Source: Nemertoderma westbladi
Taxonomy: Eukaryota > Xenacoelomorpha > Nemertodermatida > Nemertodermatidae
Assembly (NCBI GenBank): GCA_032718475.1
Contig: JAUCBJ010000054.1
Span: 1-64,000 of the forward strand
Direction of reading: 5' to 3'
Length of the DNA: 64,000 bases
Every line of letters begins with the position of its first letter. The first letter of the stretch is position 1. Below the pieces are notes generated by a model. It did no database searches. It saw only the letters and a list, made by a program, of their open reading frames with translations, and had not been told where the DNA came from. Shown here one piece after another: positions 12,267-21,999 of the stretch. The position numbers were made by a program, and so were the translations under genes.

Positions 12267-13511
12267 ATGGCTATAAAAATTACATTTTTCCTGGTAATTT
12301 TCTCCGCATATATTTCTCTATCATCAGCCCTCTATTCCCCACCTGGTTGGTCTTTATGTCGTCACCAACAACCGGAGCCTAACACTAACGCCACTAGCGG
12401 TACGATTTGTATCGATGTGCACCCCAGCACAGACTTTATGATGTTCTTTGTAATCGATTCAACCACATATTTATCAATAAGAGCAACCACATCTTTGAAA
12501 GAAGACGGAGTCTTATCATTCACGTCTTCGTGTTTACCTTATGTTGCCACAGTAACCCCTAATTTAACCATCGCTGCTAACGATACATCACCCTATTATC
12601 TATTAGTGACCACATACAGTCCTGGCAAGTGCATCATAAACATAACTTCTACTAGCGCTGAATTCAACCCGTACAACTTAGTAGCCAACACTATACACAT
12701 CACAGTCCTACGGTCCATGAGTTGGCACACGTTCGACCTAATTGTTGGTTGGATCGCCTTTCTAGCATGGAGCACGGAATTCTACCCTCAAGTATTCCAG
12801 AATTTCCAACGTAAATCGACAACAGGATACAGTTGGGACGGGGTTGCCTTGGATCTAGGCGGCTATCTATCCTATAACGTCTACACAATCAGTATGACGT
12901 GGTCCACCACCATACGGGGTCTTTACGGAGAAGGCACTATAAACCCGATACAACTAAACGACGTTGTTTTCGCTCTGCATGCCGTGTTGGTTATCATCCT
13001 TCTCGCCTTCCAATGTTTAATTTATGAGAACGCGGACCAACGTTTCTCTGTCACCGCTCGCTGCATATGCGGCGTGTTTGTAGTTTATTCAGCGACTAAC
13101 ATTGTTTTCGCTTGGTTTAATGTTATTGATTGGTTGCAGTGCATCACTTACATATCCTACATTAAAATATTCGTAAATATATTTAAATTTATCCCACAGA
13201 TTTTAACTAACTACCGTACCAAGAGTACCCATGGTTACAGCATCGGTCTACTCGGTTTGGATTTCACCGGTGGACTTTGTTTCATTTCGCAATCTCTTCT
13301 ATTGGCCTTCAATTCCAACGACTGGATTTCTCTCCAAAGTACAAAGTTTATGATGCCAATTTGTTCCCAAACTAACGATATGATTTTGGGATTCCAGCAT
13401 TTTGTTTTGTACAGAAAAAGTTCCAATTACACCAGAATTAAGGGCACTAAGGAATTGAGCGTTAATTATTATGGCTCCGTTTCGGAAGAAAAATCAATTA
13501 ATATTGATTAA
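12267..13511 (+). CDS. CTNS: Cystinosin-like transporter, copy 3 (diverged, intronless)
   Basis: The protein has 414 aa. A signal peptide (about 1-23, ending LSSA) precedes a luminal domain with sequons, then the PQ-loop core: FYPQVFQNFQRKST and FIPQILTNYRTKST are the two PQ motifs, NDVVFALHA and GLDFTGG carry the conserved aspartates, and QHFVLYRK matches the last helix of human cystinosin. The tail has NYTRI, a YxxI-type sorting signal in the GYDQL position, and ends NYYGSVSEEKSINID, resembling the tail of copy 2. It is clearly more diverged from copies 1 and 2 than they are from each other, and lies on the opposite strand. There are no introns. It probably is the older paralogue and the most independent of the three. 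Confidence 0.92.
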   Translation: MAIKITFFLVIFSAYISLSSALYSPPGWSLCRHQQPEPNTNATSGTICIDVHPSTDFMMFFVIDSTTYLSIRATTSLKEDGVLSFTSSCLPYVATVTPNLTIAANDTSPYYLLVTTYSPGKCIINITSTSAEFNPYNLVANTIHITVLRSMSWHTFDLIVGWIAFLAWSTEFYPQVFQNFQRKSTTGYSWDGVALDLGGYLSYNVYTISMTWSTTIRGLYGEGTINPIQLNDVVFALHAVLVIILLAFQCLIYENADQRFSVTARCICGVFVVYSATNIVFAWFNVIDWLQCITYISYIKIFVNIFKFIPQILTNYRTKSTHGYSIGLLGLDFTGGLCFISQSLLLAFNSNDWISLQSTKFMMPICSQTNDMILGFQHFVLYRKSSNYTRIKGTKELSVNYYGSVSEEKSINID

Positions 13512-13955
13512 CTTTACTTGTTATTTTACCCAATTAAAACAAATTTAACCACTTGTACTTTATAGAACCGCATATATTGAATATTGATATAAATTATTTT
13601 TTGCGTCGTTTAATTTAATTAAAACGTCAATATAACAACTCCCCCCGAAAAAATATTATTTTATTTTACCTAGAAATTGATTGAAACCCTGTTATACAAA
13701 TATATAACTTACTCTATGTTGTTTTATATATATATGTGGTTGTTCAGTTGGCGTATGTTTCAATTCAATAGACATGGTTCATCTAACGTAATTCATCTGA
13801 TATATTGTGGGGATAATATAATAATTTATTAAATTATTATATTTTTTATAATCAATTTGGCCACTGTGCCCAATCTACTGTACTTGGCCGTCTTTAACCA
13901 TTAAATTCCGACATACAAGTTATCAGGTACTGTATTATTTCCAAGTCTACCCTTT
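13512..13955. other. AT-rich 3' flank of cystinosin copy 3
   Basis: It includes TTATATATATATG near 13725-13735. No frame or RNA gene is recognised. Confidence 0.4.
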
Positions 13956-13959
13956 ACCT

Positions 13960-14040
13960 GAGCCGCTACCTGAATGGTTTGAGCGTTAGACATCCAACCC
14001 GCAGGTCACCATGGTTCGATCCCATCTGGACGACATTGCC
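13960..14040 (+). repeat. Possible tRNA-derived SINE head (or decayed tRNA)
   Basis: GGTTCGATCCC at about 14013-14023 matches the RNA polymerase III B-box consensus. About 40 bp upstream, TGGTTTGAGCGTTAGA resembles an A box. The ends do not pair into a tRNA acceptor stem (GCCGCTA against CTGGACG), so a functional tRNA is unlikely. A SINE promoter or tRNA relic is the better reading. Confidence 0.45.
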
Positions 14041-14185
14041 GACTTTGCAAAGCTGTGTCCAACAAAAGTTATAATTTATTTGATGGAACTGCAGTTACTG
14101 TAAATTTGAAGTGGCTAGTAGAGGGTTTTCACCACCCCCCCCCCCCCCCCCATATCTGTAATTTTCAGGATAAATTAGAATCATT

Positions 14186-14328
14186 TACAAACTATCGATG
14201 CAACAATGTATTATGTTGTTTCACAAACTATCGATGCAATGTATTATGTTGTTTCACAAACTATCGATGCAATGTATTATGTTGTTTCACAAACTATCGA
14301 TGCAATGTATTATGTTGTTTCACAAATA
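14186..14328. repeat. 33-bp tandem repeat (about 4 copies)
   Basis: The unit contains ACAAACTATCGATGCAATG followed by TATTATGTTGTTTC. It lies just after a run of 13-15 C residues (about 14137-14151). The 33-bp period keeps short frames open, but they are not genes. Confidence 0.9.
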
Positions 14329-14726
14329 AATGTTTATGAACATACAGTAATAAGGCCCGCCTCTATATATTTACTTTCTGATTGTGGAATTTGATTTGTT
14401 GTTTTGCTGTTGGGGAATTACTATTATTATATATAAGTAGGGTATCATTAATTGAGCGAGAGGCCCTACCCTTCCTAAATATTCTCCCATTAGGCCTACT
14501 GTACAGTATATCACAGAAGCTATTCATTAGTCTTTTCGAACTACGCGTAGGTAATTAATGCAGTAGTAATTACTGCAGTACTGGGACTGGTTTTTAACTA
14601 CAGTACTGCAGTAGGCCAACAGTACAGCAGTTCTGCAGTTGTAGTTGCAGTGGTTTCAGTACTGCAGTACTGCAGCAGTGCATCAGTGATACTGCTACTG
14701 ATAGTGCAGTCCTGAATAAATTGATA

Positions 14727-16193
14727 ATGTCGACATCGTTAATAATTTCTTGCCCAACTGGATGTAAACAGATTGTTAAAACACATAAGAACACAATAAT
14801 TTACCAGATACTCACTGCAGTGTGTGGCAACCACTCCCTCGACCCGTGGATTCACGACCTGAAATGGAATCGTAGAGTATTAGATGTGGGTAACTCAGTG
14901 GCGTTATCCTGTCTGCAGAATAATGCTAAACTCGATCTGGTTGCCGTTGTTAAACCCCGTAGTTGTGGCAACGTCGATGTGGTTGTGCAGACGGAGAATG
15001 GCGACCGGTTGAGCGGAAGGTTTAGTGCTGCAGAGGTCTCCCTCGGCGAGATGGTTAACGGTTTGGGTCTGGGTTGCCATGGTGGCGGACTGGTTTATAT
15101 GAATCAAACAATAGACCGTGAGGAATTGGCCAACATTACTCTGAGATCTTTAGGGATTTTGAAAGGTACTGCCGCTTTCCGTTACGTAACAACCGTCAGA
15201 CAGGTTGACTCGCTCTCCCGGGTTCACATTCAGCACGCCAACCCGATATATGACAGCATTATGTCTGGAGACGTCGAAGCTGAGAGTGAGGAGAAACTCA
15301 TGGATAATAGAATACCTGAGTCCAGTGTTTCTGTTTATAGCGAGAAAAAAATTGAAAGTTGTAAATTAATTAAGAAAGAAAACCAGTTCCAGCCAAATTA
15401 TAATCCTACCGGTATGGGCGGTATGTCTACGGTGGATTTCCTCACCTTTGTCCCGCCTCCCGCCCCCTCCACAAACACTCCCCCCATAGACATCCCATCC
15501 GTGACCCCCTGTCCCAGACAACCTCTGCTCTACTCGGTAGACGAAGCGACTTCCCTTCTATCTCCCCTCCAGGACTTCCCCGAGGACTTCTATGACGTCA
15601 CTATTGAGGACGTCCGCACCATGGTGGATCTCAATAAGTCGACGCAGGACGAACCTTTACTCACATCGGGACAACGGGAACTCAATAGAATCCGCAAGAT
15701 GAACCGACATTCTACGGCTGTAGTCCGAGTCCACTTTCCCAACAACCTCGTCCTCCAGGGATTCTTTAGACCGGCGGAGAAACTCGAGAAGTTGTACGAA
15801 TTCGTAGAAGAGAAACTCGGCGGAGATTATAGGTTCTATCTGTACACGACTCCTCCGAAACGCGAGTTGCGGGATCGGAATGCTTCGCTGTACGATCTGG
15901 GGTTGTCTCCGTCCGGTAAGGTTTACTTCGGGTCTCCGGAATCCGTCAAGGCTGATTGTTTCGGGACCTCGACGCTCCAGAGTTACGCGGAGGTCTGTAG
16001 GTTAACGCGCGATCGGTTGTGTCCCGTTCGGGATGTAGAGATGGCTACCCCCTTGCCCCCCGAGCTGCGTGAGCTCCCCTCCTCCCTGCTCCCTACAACC
16101 AAGCCCCCCTCACAGAAGTGCACCACTCCCTCGCAGAAACCCCTGGATAAACCGCCTCCAACTAAAGTTCCCCGGTGGTTTAAAACTAACTGA
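14727..16193 (+). CDS. ASPSCR1: ASPSCR1/TUG-like UBX protein (intronless)
   Basis: The protein has 488 aa from the ATG at 14727 (human 553). The N-terminus is the TUG ubiquitin-like domain (about 3-75): IISCPTGCKQIVKTHKNT and DLKWNRRVLD, with NNAKLDLV, match human TUG closely. A second ubiquitin-like segment follows (about 80-155, ending LRSLGILKGTAAFRYV). A proline-rich linker leads to DFYDVTIEDVRTMV and the UBX-like domain (about 335-420: VVRVHFPNNLVLQGFFRP, FYLYTTPPKREL). The last residues VPRWFKTN match the conserved VPKWLKLP tail. In mammals TUG tethers GLUT4 vesicles, is cleaved on insulin signalling and regulates p97/VCP; those roles are family knowledge only. The p97-binding SHP-like motif next to FVP in the human protein is not evident. 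It converges on TTC36 and has no introns. Confidence 0.92.
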   Translation: MSTSLIISCPTGCKQIVKTHKNTIIYQILTAVCGNHSLDPWIHDLKWNRRVLDVGNSVALSCLQNNAKLDLVAVVKPRSCGNVDVVVQTENGDRLSGRFSAAEVSLGEMVNGLGLGCHGGGLVYMNQTIDREELANITLRSLGILKGTAAFRYVTTVRQVDSLSRVHIQHANPIYDSIMSGDVEAESEEKLMDNRIPESSVSVYSEKKIESCKLIKKENQFQPNYNPTGMGGMSTVDFLTFVPPPAPSTNTPPIDIPSVTPCPRQPLLYSVDEATSLLSPLQDFPEDFYDVTIEDVRTMVDLNKSTQDEPLLTSGQRELNRIRKMNRHSTAVVRVHFPNNLVLQGFFRPAEKLEKLYEFVEEKLGGDYRFYLYTTPPKRELRDRNASLYDLGLSPSGKVYFGSPESVKADCFGTSTLQSYAEVCRLTRDRLCPVRDVEMATPLPPELRELPSSLLPTTKPPSQKCTTPSQKPLDKPPPTKVPRWFKTN

Positions 16194-16520
16194 AACTCAG
16201 CTGTTTAGCTCGATGACTTTATTTTACACTGGTAACCTTCATTTCTCATTGGCTGGTTTTTGCGGTCGTTTTATCTAACTTCAACTTGTTATTTGTGACT
16301 CTTGCTAAACTTATTAAATTAATATCTTTGTGCTATTTATAATTAATTAATTACAATCGGTTTGGTAATAAACCTATCGGTTGGGGAATAAATCTTTTAG
16401 TTTCATCTACATTTATTTTCATTGCTATCGAGTCCCCAAGATATAATATACTCAACTAACTCCTTGTGTTTCCCTGGTTGCCTTGGTATCTACCCACATT
16501 ACTCAGTCACATCCCTGAGC

Positions 16521-16922
16521 CAGCTGCACCCGGATGCACCCAGCTGCACCCGGATGCACCCAGCTGCACCCGGATATACCCAGCTGCACCCGGATATACC
16601 CAGCTGCACCCGGATATACCCAGCTGCACCCGGATATACCCAGCTGCACCCGGATATACCCAGCTGCACCCGGATATACCTAGCTGCACCCGGATATACC
16701 CAGCTGCACCCGGATGCATCAGCTGCACCCGGATGCACCCAGCTGCACCCGGATATACCCAGCTGCACACGGATGCACCCAGCTGCACCTGGATATACCC
16801 AGCTGCACCCGGATATACCCAGCTGCACCCGGATGCATCCAGCTGCACCCGGATGCATCCAGCTGCACCCGGATGCACCCAGCTGCACCCGGATGCACCC
16901 ACCTGCAACCAGCTGCACCCGG
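16521..16922. repeat. 20-bp minisatellite CAGCTGCACCCGGATATACC (about 20 copies)
   Basis: Units alternate between GGATATACC and GGATGCACC versions, and one unit has lost a base (near 16715). Each unit contains the palindromic E-box CAGCTG. The array lies between the convergent ends of ASPSCR1 (about 330 bp away) and TTC36 (about 260 bp away). Frames through it are open on both strands but encode only a short repeated peptide and are not counted as genes. Confidence 0.95.
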
Positions 16923-17179
16923 CTAATATGATTGTGCGATCTTACACTTCGGTACAGGTTTTTATCGTTCTATCGAATTTCAAAAAAAGTTATTTAGTTC
17001 CGAATTAGTTAAATTAATTAATTAATTAGTTAAGTTAATTATTTGCAAAATCTAAGACAGTTAAACAGTGAAAATATGTGACTCAAAAATGACTCAAAGG
17101 TACTCCTTGTAAGAATATCGACCGGTACTGCGTGGTTAACCTAACTAAATTATTTAGTATTAATATAACCCCTTAACCC

Positions 17180-17743
17180 CTAACTATATACCTGTTCCCC
17201 TTTAATCGCTCTGTCTATCATTTCAGTTACCATTTGGTTACAAAGTGCCGCATACGGGTTTCGTGATAAAACAAGTTTTTTTGCCAACGGTTCCCCTAGA
17301 TTAGCTGCAGCCGTAAAATCGTTGCCGGAATCTTCTTCCCTGCCTTCTATGTGGTGCAGGATGGCCCGTTGGGTGTAGGCCAGAGACGCCACCCTCCCTT
17401 TCCCGTTACTCAGCTCGATCGCTTTATTGAGGTCCCGCAGTGCCGCAGGGGTATCGTTATTGAGACGATGCAGCTGCCCTCGGTTGTTATAAGCCGAGGC
17501 CCATCTCGGCGACAGCTGTATGACCTGCGACAATTGAGCTATTCCCCCGGACAGGTCTCCGTTCTCAGCCAACTTTACTGCTTCTACCTCCAGGGCCTTG
17601 GTTTGGATTGCGTCGGGTTCATCTAGGTCATCGGGTTCCGTTGGCTGGTCTGCTGGTTGGAAGTAAGGGAAGTCCGGGTTGAATATAACATGGAGGATGT
17701 GCTCGTCTGTGCTGGGAGACCATTCAGCTGTTTGACCAGACAT
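17180..17743 (-). CDS. TTC36: Tetratricopeptide repeat protein 36 (intronless)
   Basis: The protein has 187 aa, almost the same as human TTC36 (189). The N-terminal HVIFNPDFPYF matches the family's AIFNPDTPF. Three TPR helices-pairs follow: ALEVEAVKLAENGDLSGGI, then WASAYNNRGQLHRLNNDTPA with ALRDLNKAIELSNGKGR, then SLAYTQRAILHHIEGREEDS with FTAAANLG. The C-terminal signature is NPYAALCNQMVTEMI. The mammalian protein (HBP21) binds HSP70 and protects HPD from degradation in the liver; that is family knowledge. ATG at 17743. It is convergent with ASPSCR1. Vertebrate TTC36 has introns; none is present here. Confidence 0.94.
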   Translation of the reverse strand: MSGQTAEWSPSTDEHILHVIFNPDFPYFQPADQPTEPDDLDEPDAIQTKALEVEAVKLAENGDLSGGIAQLSQVIQLSPRWASAYNNRGQLHRLNNDTPAALRDLNKAIELSNGKGRVASLAYTQRAILHHIEGREEDSGNDFTAAANLGEPLAKKLVLSRNPYAALCNQMVTEMIDRAIKGEQVYS

Positions 17744-18710
17744 GGTAGTTATGATTAGGAACGGATTTATTCGTTTATATTTTTAACAAACGAGTTTATA
17801 AGCAAAGCAATTAGTTATTGTTAATAGATAAATGTACTTAAACGTTTAAATTTTCGAACATAATTACGTAAACCAAGGGGTGGAAATAACTTATTATTTA
17901 AACATAATTATTACACAATTTCTTACAGACCGTTTAATTTTATTGTATATTTTATCTAGCCAAATAATGATGACACAATCTGAAGGGTTCAATGTACAGA
18001 CAGGAGGTTGATCGGTCAACCGGTCAGACAGTCCATGCGGAGTGTTGCGGCGGCATACACCTGGTGAATGCCGTCGCAGCACGTCGCAGGGTTTCACAAA
18101 TCTCATCAAGGAGTCATTGCCCCACAATCTACCAAACGGACTCACTACTAGGCCCCACAATAGGTGGAGGGCTATTCTAATCAAAACAATAAACGAAAGA
18201 CTATAGCACAGTTTAATATGTGTTGCTGGCTGCTCTATTGTTATATGAATCACGTTTACACACCGACATTATTACCTATTATTGTTGAGGGAATTTAAGA
18301 ATATTGTAACTTAATCCATCTCTCTGAAATTATCACTTCCTGTAAATGTAATTTCAATTGTTATTTTTACTTTAAATAAATAGGTAGCGGGAACCAGATC
18401 CTAACAGAGCCGCACACCCCTTTATAAAAGATTATATTTAAAATATTATTCGTCACAGCAGATGGTCATATTGTTATTCTTTGTGTTAACGAATCACAGG
18501 CCAAATAATTATTGCACATAGGCAGGCCTACTGTCATAAATTAATGGTAGTCATGGAATATTCACAACCATTTCAATGTAATTAAAGTCATTTATTCCGA
18601 CATTCTAAATATATTTACCCACCACCAGCAAGGCAAACTACTGTATACTGTGTGAGTATACACAGTATGTAGGCTTTGGTGTTTAACCTCTCCTGGCATG
18701 CGCTTATGTT
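17744..18710. other. Intergenic region upstream of TTC36
   Basis: No gene recognised. Near 18180-18215 a fragment (AAAACAATAAACGAAAG, ATAGCACAG) matches the dispersed repeat seen at 845-880. A short inverted pair, TACTGTATACTGTGTGAGTA with TACACAGTATG, lies near 18640-18670. Confidence 0.4.
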
Positions 18711-18713
18711 ACA

Positions 18714-18900
18714 CGTTCGGGAGGCCTTCACGCAGCACGAGGCTCAGTTATGAGATACAAATTCAATTGAGTTGAAGTTGAATTGAGTAATTCTGTCACT
18801 AAATCGGTATTTAAGAAATTTAACCAAACCGCCAATAAATTAAAGAAGATGGAAAAGTTCTTCCCCTTCAATCCCTCTTAATCTGCACCACCCCAACCCA
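18714..18900 (-). mobile_element. End fragment of the GGGGCGAGCC-family element, copy D
   Basis: CGTTCGGGAGGCCTTCACGC, CAGCACGAGGCTCAGTTATG and AGATACAAATT match, in reverse orientation, the right end of the element at 55441-57095 (positions about 56930-57095). ACA (18711-18713) abuts the end, as expected for the TGT flank read on the other strand. The other end was not found. Confidence 0.65.
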
Positions 18901-19320
18901 AAGGAGCACAGAGGATTAATGTAAGACAGAGGTATTAAAAGGAAATTTGTGTTTTAAAAGTAATATATTAAATATAGGCGTGGAGGCGACCCAATTTGTA
19001 AGAATTATTAAAACTTACCTTATGCCGATAGTATTGATACTGACATATTAATTTATCATGTCAACACCTTAACGATATTATTTAGCTAATTATTCTAAAG
19101 AATCACGATTTAATACAAACCCAATAATTTTTCGAGATAAACAATAAGCAAGCTGTCTTAATAGTCTGGCTCATTACATTGCTGCCTTTGAATCAGAATT
19201 TCTTTTAATCCCATAACATACGGAATATTAGTTAAATAATAATACAAATAGATAACAGGGTAATACTCACACGAGTAAGATAATTATATACAATACAGTA
19301 AGTATCCTACGAATGAATTC
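18901..19320. other. AT-rich DNA without recognised features
   Basis: Nothing supported was seen on either strand. Confidence 0.4.
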
Positions 19321-19329
19321 ATATAATTT

Positions 19330-20200
19330 AAAATATACAGTGCCAGAAAAAAATAAGGCGATTAAAATATGGCAAACAGTGATAAAAAATAATTATTTGG
19401 GGAGATAGACCCAGGGTGAGAAGGAAAAGAGCGCATCGAAGGTCAGTCGCGCATGGGGGAATGCCGGGGCAAGATTTGAAGTGCAATTTAGTGTCAGCCG
19501 GATTGTTGCACAGCAAGCAGATGCAACCATCATCCACTTTCCAACAGTTGGGACTGCTGCAAAGAGTCTGATGACACCCGTTGGAGAGAAGCAACGCCGC
19601 TGCTCGGCGGCGGAAGCCGGACAGGCCTCCCAACCTGATGTCACAATCGGGGTTGACGACGTTGTCTACGGCGTCTTATATCGCAGTAGAGGAGGAGATC
19701 TTGCTTACTCCACACCACAGTTTAAAATGAAAGGCGCGACATTTGCGAACATGTTCTAGAACGGCAACATCCTCGGTGTGTGTGAAAATATCGCACCCAT
19801 GCGTGACTGCAGGGAAGACCACCGAGAGCCATAGACGTTTTGCTGAGTCTAACGAGATCAGAGATAAATTTATTTTCGAGGCTAAATGGACACAGCATGC
19901 CAGACCCCTTTTGTGCAAGTGTGCAAAGTGACCGCTGGGTCCATTTTTGTTTGAGAGAGTTATACCGCGATAATTAAACTCACTGACAAATTCGATCTTC
20001 GTACCATTGTAAATTAGAACATCATTGTTACATATGCGACCTCCCCGGCGAAATTTTATGGCTTTGGTTTTGGATAAATTGACGGTTAGGTCATTTACCT
20101 TACAATAGTCAGCTAGAGAATCAAGACCATTTTGTACGTCAACAATCGAGTTACCATATATTACCAGGTCGTCGGCATACATAATAACAAGGCAGCCAGT
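19330..20200 (-). pseudogene. Non-LTR retrotransposon relic, RT core and C-terminus
   Basis: Reading leftward from about 20200, GCLVIMYADDLVIYGNS carries the catalytic YADD of a LINE reverse transcriptase. It is followed by YCKVNDLTVNLSKTKAIKF, FNYRGITLS and, near the end, a cysteine-rich motif CLLCNNPADTKLHFKSC typical of LINE C-termini. The frame shifts once near 19676-19640. Upstream of GCL (higher coordinates) the coding sequence stops at a G-rich minisatellite. The LINE clade is uncertain. Confidence 0.75.
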
Positions 20201-20354
20201 GGGGAAGTGTCCGGGGGGGAAGTGTCTGGGGGGGAAGTGTCCGGGGGGGGAGTGTCTGGGGGGAAGTGTCCGGGGGGAAGTGTCCGGGGGGGAAGTGTCC
20301 GGGGGGGGGGGGAGTGTCCGGGGGGAAAGTGTCCGGGGGGGGGGAAGTGTCCGT
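20200..20354. repeat. G-rich minisatellite GGGGGAAGTGTCC inside a LINE relic
   Basis: About ten units of 14-20 bp vary mainly in the length of the G run (5-12 G). The G strand is plus. Many closely spaced G runs make G-quadruplex formation likely. The array abuts the YADD-encoding sequence of the relic at 19330-20200, replacing the upstream part of its reverse transcriptase. Confidence 0.9.
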
Positions 20355-20980
20355 ACACCATGACCGGGGCATTTTGATTAACTTACTACTACGATCGGCA
20401 TGCTGCATTTCAGCTGTATTATATATATACTGTATATTGCATAATTGTATAAATTATAAAACTCAAGTAGATAAATACAACGGAGGGTGCGTGATCCGGT
20501 CAGACTATAATTTAGCTACAATAATAGCATGATTAAGAGTAATGCCAACTCAAAAATTTGCGAAATAAATATATAAACAATTTTATTTAATTTTATAAAC
20601 AGCGGGATATTGGTCTCTTTACTATTTACTTCAATTAATTATTATTATATATATTTAATATATATATTGTAGATATATATATACATTATTTAATTAATAA
20701 TTACTTTAAAAATGCTGTGCTGGATTGTCGACAAAATTGAACAGTAAATTGAAAGTGATTCACATAATATATTTCTATAGATTTTTTTGAGGGTATTAAA
20801 CAAGGTAATATAGAATAAAAAAAATTGGAGTGGATGAATTGTGAATTTGTAATGGGTGGGTGGATCCCCTTTTTGGCTAGATTGACTCCCCAAATTATTA
20901 TATTTCTATTTTCCTCTGCTGTCGCCTACAGCAGAGGTACAGATGTATACTGCACATACCAAAGTGCTTTACCCTGTTCT
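20355..20980. other. AT-rich DNA between two LINE relics
   Basis: It contains a TATATATTTAATATATATATT-like run near 20645-20690 (TA microsatellite). No gene recognised. Confidence 0.4.
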
Positions 20981-21004
20981 TCTCTAGAAGCCTACAAAGG
21001 CCAT

Positions 21005-21998
21005 CAAATAAGTTTGCGCCAGTTCCCCAGAAGGGTGACCTAACAGTTGGTGCCAGTTCCATATAGAAGGGTAATCTAACAGTTGGTGCCAGTTCCCCAG
21101 AAGGGCAACCTTACAGTTGGTGCCAGTTATATAGAAGGGCAACCTAACAGTTGGTGCCAGTTCCCCAGAATGGCAACCTAACAGTTGGTGCCAGTTCCAT
21201 AGAAGGGCAACCTAACAGTTGGTGCCAGTTCCCCAGAAGGGCAACCTAACAGTTGGTGCCAGTTCCATAGAAGGGCAACCTAACAGTTGGTGCCAGTTCC
21301 ATAGAAGGGCAACCTAACAGTTGGTGCCATTTCCATAGAAGGGCAACCTAACAGTTGGTGCCAATTCCCCAGAAGGGCAACCTAACAGTTGGTGCCAAAT
21401 CCATAGTAGGGCAACCTAACAGTTGGTGCCAGTTCCATAGAAGGGCAACCTAACAGTTGGTGCCAGTTCCATAGAAGGGCAACCTAACAGTTGGTGCCAG
21501 TTCCATAGAAGGGCAACCTAACAGTTGGTGCCAGTTCCACAGAAGGGCAACCTAACAGTTGGTGCCAGTTCCCCAGAAGGGCAACCTAACAGTTGGTGCC
21601 AGTTCCCCAGAATGGCAACCTAACAGTTGGTGCCAGTTCCATAGAAGGGCAACCTAACAGTTGGTGCCAGTTCCCCAGAAGGGCAACCTAACAGTTGGTG
21701 CCAGTTCCATAGAAGGGCAACCTAACAGTTGGTGCCAGTTCCATAGAAGGGCAACCTAACAGTTGGTGCCATTTCCATAGAAGGGCAACCTAACAGTTGG
21801 TGCCAGTTCCCCAGAAGGGCAACCTAACAGTTGGTGCCAAATCCATAGTAGGGCAACCTAACAGTTGGTGCCAGTTCCCAAGAAGGGCAACCTAACAGTT
21901 GGTGCCAGTTCCCCAGAAGGGCAACCTAATAGTTGGCGCCAGTTCCACAGAAGGGCAACCTAACAGTTGGTGGCAGTTCGAAAGAAGGGCAACCTAAC
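21005..21998. repeat. 34-bp minisatellite (about 29 copies) derived from a LINE reverse-transcriptase segment
   Basis: The unit is AGAAGGGCAACCTAACAG followed by TTGGTGCCAGTTCC(C/A)(C/T). The first unit reads PVPQKGDLT in the frame where RTE elements have PLPKKGDL. Immediately after the last unit comes YFRGISLISIAAKLYN, the next RTE motif. A block of about eight units carrying the same private variants (CCCCAGAATGGC, CCATTTCC, CCAAATCCATAGTAGG) occurs at 21163-21430 and again at 21606-21870, so a higher-order repeat of about 443 bp exists. Confidence 0.9.
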
Positions 21999-21999
21999 A

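Noticed and set aside
13960-14040. Functional tRNA gene
   Set aside because: Box B is good but the acceptor arm does not pair and the anticodon arm is unclear.
14055-14394. Short cysteine-rich frames
   Set aside because: Caused by the 33-bp repeat.
16422-17008. Overlapping frames rich in QLHPDIPSCTR or GASGCSWVHP
   Set aside because: Products of the 20-bp minisatellite, open in several phases on both strands.
20132-20408. Proline- and glycine-rich frames
   Set aside because: They read through the G-rich minisatellite in different phases.
21005-21998. CRISPR array
   Set aside because: Tandem 34-bp units without spacers; explained as LINE-derived minisatellite.
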